A DNA stretch of 29,039 nt, from contig NW_014577266.1 in NCBI RefSeq assembly GCF_000485595.1, positions 7,783 to 36,821 on the forward strand. Direction: 5' to 3'. The stretch comes from Priapulus caudatus (Eukaryota > Priapulida > Priapulimorpha > Priapulimorphida > Priapulidae). Below are positions 20,521 through 29,039 of this stretch, one piece after another. Under the pieces are notes generated by a model. It searched no databases. It saw only the letters and a list, made by a program, of their open reading frames with translations, and was not told where the DNA came from. The position numbers were made by a program, and so were the translations under genes. Positions within the stretch are counted from its first letter, which is position 1, and each line of letters starts with the position of its first letter.

Positions 20521-21555
20521 TGTGTCTCCTGACCGTATTGTGGCTTACAGTTGTTTGTATGGAGCCATATAGTTGGGCCATGCTGGCCGAATCACTCTGA
20601 TGAAAGTACAGACATGTGAAACGTGTGACAAACACAAGACAGGCAAGTGAAAGACAGTTAACTAATCCCTACTCTCACAGTGGCTGGAGACATCTGTAAA
20701 CAAATGAACATCGCCAATGCCCAACGTGCCTCTACGAATTTCAAGCACGGGACGCATTCTAACTCAGCTAGTCTACAACAGTTTGCAAATGATTCTTCCA
20801 AGAAAACCGGTAATAGAGACAAACAGCAGCATTTGCCACTATTAAAACAATCCACGGCTGCAGTGTGATGTGCAAGCTACAGACAGAGGTGCACACACAA
20901 AGAGAGAGACACGGGAAAACAAAACACACTGCATTCCCTCTAGGACTCGTGAACACACGCACGCCGCGCTGTTGAGCACGATTTCACACGTAAGCAGTAT
21001 CGCCACTGTGGCGAGATCAGAGAATGTTTCATGTTTCAAGATCAGCTGAGTGCAAAACTTCAATCTGCAATTGGGCCCAGAGTGGGAGTGATGTCGTGGG
21101 AGGGACGGATAAGGAAAGAAAGGATATGTAGCCAAACAGAACATGAGACGAAAAGAGTGACCATGTTTAGTGAGAATGTAAGCGAAGATCGCGAGAAACG
21201 CTTAAATAAAGCCACACATACAGCATAATAGCAGCTGGTATAGAAATAGAAGATAATGTTAATATAAAGATACTAACACCGAGAGGACACAGGAGTTGGC
21301 TGAAGAGACACACGGAGAAAAGGCAACGGTCTATGGGGAGGTGTACGTCCGCATATCATTCATATTTCGTCAATTAACACAGGACATATATTTAACACCC
21401 TAACCTCAAATAATTGTAATGCATTCTCTGTAAAATTCTGCAAATGAATCGTGGCTGTGTAAACCATATTAAATGCGTTGACACTGGTATTCACGCAGAG
21501 CTGAGATTATAGGAATAATGATCCATGTGAGACAGAGCAATGTAGAGCAAGCACG
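20521..21555. other. No gene recognised
   Basis: Open frames on both strands overlap and have no family resemblance or coherent splice signals. Confidence 0.5.
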
Positions 21556-21557
21556 AG

Positions 21558-21559
21558 AG

Positions 21560-21645
<86 letters not shown>

Positions 21646-21727
21646 TGGGAAAGAGAGACAACAATATATATATATATATACATATATAATAATATAAATT
21701 ATATATATATATATATCTATATCTATA

Positions 21728-21773
<46 letters not shown>

Positions 21774-21822
21774 GAGAGAGGGGGAGGGGTGGAAGAGGAA
21801 GAGAGGGTGAGAGAATGAAAGC

Positions 21823-21908
<86 letters not shown>
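21558..21908. repeat. Compound GA-TA-GA microsatellite
   Basis: GA run (21558-21658), TA run (about 21664-21758), short GA run (21759-21780), then a second long GA run (21824-21908). Confidence 0.95.
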
Positions 21909-21909
<1 letters not shown>

Positions 21910-21910
<1 letters not shown>

Positions 21911-23494
21911 AAAGAGAAAGGGGGAAGAGAAATGAAGGACAGGATGAGCGCAAGTTGTTTACACTATTGCAACAAAATACCAACATCTACAACTTAGCCC
22001 TTGTGAAATAAATGGTTGGTGGAAACTTGGTTGCTGACGACTAATCAAAGCAACAAAGAAAGATAACCCACGTTGAAATAAATATGCGCTAGCAGTTGTG
22101 ATTAATGCAGAACTAATATTTATAGTGTTTGGGCGGTGTGATTAGGAGGGAAGGAAATTTTTTACAAACACCTCCCGTGATCTAGGAACATGGCAAAATT
22201 GGCTTCTCTGATCTGAACTGACTTCCGTATCTTGCAACATGTAGTGCTCAACAGCTTTTATTTAGGCTCTTACCCAATTTTCTGTTGCCGTCTAAACAAA
22301 AGGGAAAAAGCCGACTTGAATATACAGCACTGTAAAACTCGACCAGTGAATGTGACACTGTGAGCAATATTCCGCACAATCCGCCACCGATGATTGATAC
22401 TCGACACTCAATACTCATAAAACATCACAGGAACAGCAGAGGCAACGATAAATCAGGAATGGCGAGTCGATATGAGAGGAAGGACCACGTGTACACTAGT
22501 AAATGACTAGATGCTGGTGATTTATTTGATATATCAATGCTATCGACGTCTTCGCTCCTTACAGTCCAAGGCGATTAAAAATGTAAAGAAAATCCGTTTT
22601 CACGTTCAGAGTGTAGTGAATAGAAAATTGACGATAGCGTGAACTTTTCACGCACGTTTCAGCCTTGGAACTTTCGTATAATGTGATAAAGGAGGAGCAA
22701 AGACATCGTAACAGCGCTGATATACAATGACTATAACACAAACGATTAGAAAACCTGAAAGTCGTGAAAGGTTTATCATTAGCTACACGTACGTCCTAAT
22801 CGTTCCTATTCAAACAATTTATAGGCTGGCCATACAGTAGGTTGGATTACACTAACAAAACGTCGCATTTTGGTGAGTCTACCAAAATTTTTATCTGTCA
22901 ACAATGCCACAATACTATAAACGCTAATCAACGTAAAACTGAGCTCCTAATGAAACAAAGTACATGTAGAAAGAAAAGTAAGGCACTACTGGTTTGCTCG
23001 CACGTGAGCGCACGCACGGAGTATAAGTAAACAGAATAAAAGAAGCTTGTTTGTTAGCAATGCACTCGACACGAACAGGAGTGGAACATAACAGATATAC
23101 CACCTGCATTTCTTATATAGCCCAGCCTTCCTGGCTTCCATGGTGGCACGCCATTGACTCCAACCTAACGGCTCTAAACTAGGCCATGCGCCTGAGCACG
23201 CCAAGCAATTCCCACCCACCAGTGTGCTGGGATATATTTCGATGAAAACAACGTCCTTTATCTGCTAGCACACAATTTCCTGTTCTTAGAAGCGAATTGC
23301 TTATTCTCAACAACAGGAAAAATTTGCTCTCATACCATCATATACTGTTGCTCTCCCAGCTCCTCCTCCCCACTCCTTTTGCAGCATTTACACTTTCCTT
23401 CAGCCATATCCACTGCTGCCACAACTATAATCATACTTCATCATAGTGCCACTATGTGCTACTAGCATTATGACTACTATTGAGGAAATTTTTC
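21910..23494. other. Downstream of RGS gene; 3' UTR and intergenic, nothing else recognised
   Basis: This is the 3' side of the minus-strand RGS gene. A minus-strand AATAAA lies at 22521-22526, about 970 bp after the stop, and is the nearest canonical signal I found. Confidence 0.45.
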
Positions 23495-23611
23495 TTAAGT
23501 ATTTGCTGGATATCTTGCCTTTTTCTTGCTTCCTAGAAGTACTTCTTTGTACATTTCCGAGCGAATGTAACGTGCGTAGCTATCACTCTTCATCAAGTAG
23601 TATATGTGCTC
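23495..23611 (-). CDS. RGS terminal exon
   Basis: Acceptor GTTTGACTTTATAG, phase 0 entry, 38 codons plus [41 protein letters not shown]. The DSYPRF motif of most R7 proteins reads DSYARY; D, S and R of the contact surface are kept. Confidence 0.93.
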   Translation of the reverse strand, partial: EHIYYLMKSDSYARYIRSEMYKEVLLGSKKKARYPANT

Positions 23612-26600
23612 CTATAAAGTCAAACGCAAGGAGGGCCGATTGTACACGAACAAGAATAATGAAACAAGTTTATTATTTAACTATCGTTTAATATCTACAA
23701 ACGTTAGGTTGCTGCACGAACTAGAAATGCAGTGCCTGGTAATCCACGATGGCAGTAGTAAGTTCACAATGACATCATTGATCATCTGTTGTTAATCTAT
23801 GTATATTATCTATAACCAAAGGATGAAATTATTGATGACCGATAGTGACAGAATCTGGTGGCAACCACCAATACCAGTACTCACTGCTGCTGTGTCAAAT
23901 GTGTATCTATCTGGGGTTTCCATGTTTTTTGTAGTTAGCGCCATAGCCTTGGAGTCAATATTTACAGGATTGTGAGCGCCCGGGGCAAGAAATTCACTAC
24001 GTAAAGAAATTTCAAACAGAATTAGCAATATAGATGCAACTTGGCAATGTATGTCACGAGGACCCATGTTAAAAATACTCGTTTTTTTAGAGAAAGATGC
24101 AAATTGTTGAGGATGTAGTAGGTGAGGAATGATACTTGATAAATGACAATTGATACGTGACCAGAATTGTTCTATCACAGTTATAGCTGTAAGAAAGTTA
24201 ATGGAGTCCTTTATTGTATTTGACACTATAGCTATTTATTTCTTATATTTGTTAGCGGAGCACATACTATTCTCCTCTATCACTTAATAATCAATGGATA
24301 TATAAGATGACAATTGACCAAGCGATTACGTTCAGCACATCCAAAGCTTAGACGAGCTAACAAGAGGTAACAGAAAATCTTACTCCCATGTTTCTTGGAC
24401 CTTGGACGTCACATCTTTGCTTGCCACTTTCTTTAGCTCTTGGCAGGCTTCCCAAAACCTGCCAACATAAAGCATAGAAGCACTACTTTGGTAAGCAAGG
24501 CCAGATATGAGAGACCTTTTAGGTACCACACACAATCAATCATAAAGACAACAAAGTTTGATGTTGGAAAAAGTGCAGAAATTAGCATGAACCTATGCCT
24601 GCACATCAATGACTTCTCTGTCCCATTAATTCCTGCATTCTTTACTGCTTAAAAATATAGCCGCTCCCCAACTATCTGCGAGTCGTTATGCTATCACATG
24701 AAGTCACAGTTGTGTGAGGCATACACTGACAGCATCTATATTGTCTTATTTAAGGTTAGATCTTTCTATTCACAGGTCAGACATCTGGTCAGAGGTCATC
24801 ATTGAGACAGGCATCTGATATCAAGTAATATCAGGAAATCAAATATTTTCGTGGACACTTAAACATTAAAAAAGCCATAATAAAAAAGTTACATTGACAA
24901 ACCAGATACAGATAAAAATATTTTAAAAATCTCCCACTTTTAATAGAATTTAAAGGTAATCAAATTTCCCCTCCCATTTCCTCAATTTTTGATCAATATA
25001 TTTAATATCCTAGTCACTTCACTTCCTGAATGCAGCCTGCATGCCCACAAATTGTATGCGGACAGTTTTTTTTATCACCGATGTCATTATTTGCATGCAC
25101 AGCTGGAGTCATAGTAAGTGAGTGCATTCAGTGAATAACTTAATTACATTACGTGCGCACGTGTAAAGTGACTCTGGCAACGTGTAAAGTGACTCTGGCA
25201 ACAGTGGTTCATACTGTTGCAACGGCGTATACTACCAAGTGACAACGCATGCAAATTGATTGCTTCAAGAAGTCATTGCTGAATTCACCACGCTTACCTA
25301 AGATTTTCCCCGCTGTACTCTTTATCTAAGAACTTTGCAAACTGCTCTCTCCCCGCTGGATCTCTCAGCAACTCCGGCAACGAGAAAGCCCACCGTTTCA
25401 CCCGCCTGGGGGGAAGATCCTTCCTGCAAACACCAGAGAGGTGGTCATCTAAGACATCCAGGGGTGACATGGCATCAGATGATGCGTGATGGTACACGCT
25501 TGCAAGACAGGCAGGAGCAATATATTACATAGACCGGTTGGTGAGAGTTATATGCAGTGGAAGAGAGATGGACGTTGTGGAATAACGGGGCAACGAACGC
25601 ATGTATATGAATGGACAAGGCAGCTTGATCCGAAGAACGCTATGGAGCATGTAATGGGTGATGGGCCATGAACTACGTGAGAGACATTGATGAGCACTTA
25701 CGTGTGCTGAGCACATGGGTTATTAGCGGCTACAGATGTAGGTGTGAGGGCAAGCATAAATGGGAGGAAGAAACGAACCCTGTAATTATCGTGTGAGGCT
25801 TTTCATCCGCAACACTGTATGGGAGTGAAGATGGCAAAGAGTGAAACGTTGGGGAGGAGGATTATGGACTAGAAAGGTTCACGGTAAGTCAGTAAACCCC
25901 CAAGAGACACATCAACTCACAAGTTCTTTTCTATTTCCCAGAATTCTGGTGTATCACATAACCATGGGTTAGCAGGCTCCGGTGTCGTTGAGAATGGATC
26001 ATACTCTTGATATTGCTCGTAGAAACTCACGTAACTGAAAAAAAAGCGCAAGCTGGACAGGCGTGTTACGATCAGCACACGTGCATGACTCGCTTGTGAT
26101 GCAAACTGTCGACATGCCGTCCAGAGCTTTCAAACACCTCACGGGTGCTCCCTGCCATCATGGCCGCTCGCTGCCCCTCACGGTCACAGTTCGATCACAG
26201 ACCATGTGCCAGCGAAATCCTAATCCTCAGTAATTTTTTTCGGAAATCTGAATAAAACACTTACCTCTCTGCAACCTTCGAGAGCTTCACGTTTCGTCGA
26301 TCAAGTTGTTGCTTTAGGGTATTGATCTAGAACAAAGGCAACGAGCAACGCCTGAACCGAATGCTCAACCGCTTGCATTATTATCACGACTGCAGCAAGC
26401 ACCAAATCGACGACGACAGCATCGAAAGCAACTAAGTACAGTACTATCGGCGAGGCAATAAATCTTAAACTTGAAATAGTGTACTGCTCTCTGACGAGTG
26501 TACGCCTATCACCACGTCAGCACATCAATTAAAACTCAGTTCACGTCCAAACGGCTTCCCAACACATCTCGGACATTACATGGCATCTAATGTCTGCTCA

Positions 26601-26992
26601 CCTGTATTTTTAATCCATCTGAAGGATTATGCAACTCAGCTTCCGATACACTAGGACTTATACGACCGCCAGGTACTGCATAATTTGGCTGAAATGGTGA
26701 CGTGAAAGTCATCATCAGAAATAACTGGAAATTCAATGATCAGAAGAGTCTACGTATCAAGGAAGAAAATTAAACACTAATCTTCTTACTTTAGGTTTTG
26801 AGTTACCTGTACTTTAAAAAAACACAAGACATCAAAGCAGGTGTATATTCCACATCTATTAATCAAATTCTAATCGATCAATATGATCTATAATCGATTA
26901 AATTTATTATTGCTTACCTTTATTACTTTTAGAGGCCTATTTTGTCTACATGCTTTTTTAATGTCTACTTCTGTTGTATTTACACATCCCGG
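23495..26992 (-). CDS. R7-family regulator of G-protein signalling (RGS6/7-like), 3' eight exons
   Basis: GTPase-activating protein for Galpha i/o that acts as a dimer with Gbeta5 at membranes. The exons 26992-26918, 26688-26602, 26326-26265, 26034-25921, 25423-25298, 24458-24384, 23996-23885 and 23611-23495 join in perfect phase to 255 codons plus stop. Residues 1-54 are the linker ([13 protein letters not shown] is a near-signature of RGS6/7). About 52-115 are the Ggamma-like GGL domain ([30 protein letters not shown]). About 119-246 are the RGS domain ([46 protein letters not shown]). Galpha-contact residues look intact (E and N of GENL, N of NID, L/D/S/R of LMKSDSYAR). The usual DSYPRF is DSYARY. 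The DEP and R7H exons are not in the window. Confidence 0.95.
23885..23996 (-). CDS. RGS exon: EFLAPGA to RYTFDTAA
   Basis: Acceptor TTTCTTTACGTAG, donor GTGAGT, phase 2 to 0, 112 bp. [19 protein letters not shown] then [17 protein letters not shown] carries the conserved Asn of the Galpha-binding surface. Confidence 0.94.
24384..24458 (-). CDS. RGS exon: [11 protein letters not shown] block
   Basis: Acceptor TTATGTTGGCAG, donor GTAAGA, phase 2 at both ends, 75 bp. Encodes [19 protein letters not shown] and VQETW, the middle RGS helices. Confidence 0.92.
25159..25200. repeat. 21-bp exact tandem duplication
   Basis: ACGTGTAAAGTGACTCTGGC plus A, twice, in the RGS intron 94 bp downstream of the 25298 exon end. 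Confidence 0.9.
25298..25423 (-). CDS. RGS exon: start of RGS domain
   Basis: Acceptor GTGTTTGCAG, donor GTAAGC, phase 2 at both ends, 126 bp: [41 protein letters not shown] second in-phase acceptor (CTTCCCCCCAG) would start the exon at 25405 and drop six residues. I prefer the longer form because its spacing to RVKRW matches RGS7. Confidence 0.93.
25921..26034 (-). CDS. RGS exon: GGL C-terminus and NPW motif
   Basis: A T-rich tract and CAG precede 26034, donor GTGAGT. Phase 2 at both ends, 114 bp: [20 protein letters not shown] then [17 protein letters not shown]. The DPF and NPW motifs are those of R7 GGL domains. Confidence 0.93.
26265..26326 (-). CDS. RGS exon: GGL helix 1
   Basis: Acceptor GCCTTTGTTCTAG, donor GTAAGT, phase 0 to 2, 62 bp, encoding [20 protein letters not shown], the GGL helix that packs on Gbeta5. 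Confidence 0.93.
26602..26688 (-). CDS. RGS exon: pre-GGL linker
   Basis: Acceptor ACCATTTCAG, donor GTGAGC, phase 0 at both ends, 87 bp, reading [20 protein letters not shown] and NPSDGLKIQ. The linker is poorly conserved; placement rests on phase and splice sites. Confidence 0.82.
26918..26992 (-). CDS. RGS exon: linker ([13 protein letters not shown])
   Basis: Acceptor CCATTTCAG, donor GTAAGC, phase 0 at both ends, 75 bp. The start of the product in this window. I found no upstream partner exon through 29039. Confidence 0.88.
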
Positions 26993-27191
26993 CTGAAATG
27001 GAAGAGGAAGAAAAAATGATACCACGCTTGGCTGCATTCCTCCATGAATCTGCAGTAGACTTATGCAATCACGAGCACCATTCGTCGTGCACTGCTGGAT
27101 ATTCTACTTCAAACCGATGTCACTGATTAACTGACCTGTTAGAAGTGGTGCAATATTAAAATTGATGTCGTCACATATGCCTGTGTGAGGT

Positions 27192-27202
27192 GACACACAC
27201 AC

Positions 27203-27271
<69 letters not shown>

Positions 27272-27279
27272 CACACACT
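27192..27279. repeat. GCAC/CA microsatellite
   Basis: CACACACACGCG, then about 14 GCAC units, then CA repeats. Confidence 0.95.
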
Positions 27280-27408
27280 AAAGCTGATCATGGGTAGGGG
27301 TTATCATGGGTGGCATTAGAGTAGAATGACAACGACCCTCGATCCCTGGGATGGGATCAGGGTACAGTGTAATAGGAAGGTGTGGAATGACTGGTGGGCA
27401 CAGTGTGG

Positions 27409-27480
27409 GCGGCGGCGGCGGTGGTGGTGGCGGCGGCTGTGGTGGTGGCGGGCGGCGGCGGCGGTGGTGGTGGCAGCAGT
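27409..27480. repeat. GGC/GGT triplet repeat
   Basis: Alternating GGC and GGT runs. Open frames here encode poly-Arg/Trp or poly-His tracts and lack splice support. Confidence 0.9.
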
Positions 27481-27899
27481 AATGGAGTGTACACTTTTAG
27501 AGGGTAGACACTTTAAGTCAGTGTTAGCTACCGCAATTACATAAAGACTTATGACTCTGTTATCAGCTAATATTCTAGAGCCATAGTGCTTAATTTTAAT
27601 AAGAAGCAAACTGAACCGCAGCGTCAACTCGTCTACAAGCATGCTCTCAGCAAACTTATTCCTGTCACGTGGACGAACGCATAAATTTCCCCCAAAGTTT
27701 TTGCGTCGGCAACGTGTTGCCTTTGCTTGAGCTTCAAAACATTGGCTGTGTGCAAAACCCTCAACTCCCTAAAGCTTCCTGCCCAGGAATTTTTCTACAC
27801 CTCTACACACTAATGCCTCTTCGCAAACACACACGCACCTACGAACGCGCGTGCGCGCGTGCCAGCAGAAACATCAGCCGTTCTCAGAGCATGGCGGGA

Positions 27900-28810
27900 G
27901 GGGGTAGGCAGGCGACCGAATCGTAACGAACGCACGTACGACACGTCAACTTGCTGAATCCATCAAGGTCGTTCGTAGCATGAACGTCATCGAAAGCGGC
28001 GTCCGTGACGTCATACGATCGCGTTCAGTTGACGCGCACGGCGACCCTGGCATCACGCATGAACGGCAGACGGCGCCACCGATGCGTACGGCGACCGTGA
28101 CGTGACGTACACCCGTCAGACGGCGCCACCGACGCGCGCGGCGACCGTGGCGTGACGCACTCCGTCAGACGGCGCCATCGTCGCGCGTCAGCCGCCACAC
28201 CAAATTAGCGCGGGGAAAAGCATCGTTTATTATCACGCCAACGAATGGGAACATCGCTACAGCTTATTGGCGCCCAAATCAGCGCGCGCTCGTAATCGTG
28301 AGCGCAGTTGCCTGGGAGCTTACTCTACAATCGTGCAAATTAGTGATAACTGCGTCACCGCGTGTTAGGAAAATTCCTCTAATCAGCCGCAAGAGCTCGC
28401 CTCGGAGAAAAATCCCAGCGTTATAACCCCAGTTTTAATCAGGCGCTCGCGGGCTGGCGCTCGCGGGCGATCATTTCTGTGCTGCCGCGGGGGTAGGCAG
28501 CAGCAGTGGCAGACAGCCAGAGAGACATGACCTTCCAACGCTGACAGGTAGCCAGGGATTGTCGTGTGTGCGCGTCCGTGCGTGCGAGCGTGCGCACATG
28601 CGGTGGGGATGGAAGAGCGCTCGTGGAACATGGCCGGGACGACTCGCCACCGCGGTCGCCATCTGCTCTGTGTCGCGGCGGCGTACTACCGTACGTACTA
28701 TGGTACCATGGTACTTGTTCTGTTGAGCCGACCGTACGTCGTGCCGACTGTAACCCGGCGCGGCAGCTTACGCACCGATTGCAGCGAGCAGTACGCCACA
28801 CGCGGGCTCG
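27900..28810. promoter_or_regulatory. CpG-rich block, possible promoter region
   Basis: Far denser in CG dinucleotides than the AT-rich surroundings. It contains a perfect CRE palindrome TGACGTCA (28006-28013), related TGACGT motifs in the repeat at 28031-28179, and a GTACCATGGTAC palindrome (about 28700). No exon was identified. It could be the promoter of a gene beyond the window or an internal RGS promoter upstream of the visible exons. Confidence 0.35.
28031..28179. repeat. 50-bp GC-rich tandem repeat x 3
   Basis: Copies begin GACGCGCACGGCGACC, GATGCGTACGGCGACC and GACGCGCGCGGCGACC, and each ends CAGACGGCGCCA(C/T)C. The lengths are 50, 50 and 49. Confidence 0.9.
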
Positions 28811-28829
28811 ACCCTAGCTAGTAGGCTCT

Positions 28830-29039
28830 TGCTGCTGCTGCTGCTAGTTGTGGTGCTGTTGCTGCTGCTGCTTCCGCCGCCGCCGCTGCTGTTGCTGTTG
28901 CTATTGATGTTGCTGCTGCCGCTGCTGCCGCTGCTGCCGCTGCTGCCGCTGCTGCCGCTGCTGCCGCTGCTGCCGCTGCTGCCGCTGCTGCCGCTGCTGC
29001 CGCTGCTGCCGCTGCTGCCGCCGCTGCCGCTGCTGCCGC
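28830..29039. repeat. CTG/CCG triplet repeat maturing into 9-bp CCGCTGCTG array
   Basis: Irregular GCTGCTGTTG at 28830-28905, then a regular CCGCTGCTG array that runs off the window end. On the minus strand it could encode poly-Ala, Gly-Ser-Ser or Arg-Gln-Gln; no start or splice evidence supports translation. Confidence 0.93.

Noticed and set aside
21469-21997. Ser-Leu repeat open frames
   Set aside because: GA/TA microsatellite artefact.
23810-24226. Continuous 138-codon minus-strand frame around the RGS exon
   Set aside because: Only 23885-23996 is conserved. The rest is intron read-through beyond clear splice sites.
27316-27642. His/Ala-rich minus-strand open frame
   Set aside because: Generated by the GGC/GGT triplet repeat. 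No splice junction ties it to the RGS exon chain.

Overview
This window is nuclear DNA of a multicellular animal, most likely a marine invertebrate; I cannot narrow it further. The evidence is intron-split genes with GT-AG junctions and matching phases, two animal gene families (galectin and R7-type RGS), abundant micro- and minisatellites, small DNA transposons and a CpG-rich block. I see no bacterial operons, CRISPR arrays, tRNA or rRNA genes.

Layout. Bases 1-1662 (+ strand) hold the 3' half of a galectin gene (galectin A), followed by a poly(A) signal at 1847. Bases 1853-5261 are mostly unrecognised intergenic DNA. They include a perfect 135-bp palindrome flanked by 8-bp direct repeats (a foldback MITE) at 3157-3307. 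Bases 5454-8786 (+) hold a second galectin (galectin B) with the same exon phases as A. Its central exon is one base short, so it is a pseudogene, a damaged allele or a sequencing error. Its introns carry a 440-bp GA tract, a duplicated 79-bp element and small foldback sequences.

Bases 9321-23400 are repeat-rich. A 32-bp x 11 array and a 31-bp x about 24 array stand side by side at 11384-12595, and each unit contains a small palindrome. A 378-bp element with 15-bp terminal inverted repeats and CCAACGTTGG palindromes lies at 19602-19979. GA/TA microsatellites lie at 21558-21908. On the minus strand at 16445-17623 there is a chain of four phase-matched candidate exons that I cannot assign to a family, and another isolated candidate exon at 14039-14256.

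Bases 23495-26992 (minus) carry the 3' eight coding exons of an R7-family RGS gene (RGS6/RGS7-like). They encode 255 residues: the end of the R7H-GGL linker, the GGL domain and a complete RGS domain, up to the stop codon. The DEP/R7H exons lie upstream, outside the window or unrecognised. Bases 27190-29039 are microsatellites, then a CpG-rich block with a 50-bp x 3 repeat and a CRE palindrome, ending in a 9-bp CCGCTGCTG repeat that runs off the window.

The recognised genes are functionally unrelated: galectins bind beta-galactosides, and R7 RGS proteins pair with Gbeta5 and accelerate Gi/o GTP hydrolysis. No coordinated system is apparent. The most distinctive material is the repeats and mobile elements and the unassigned exon chain.
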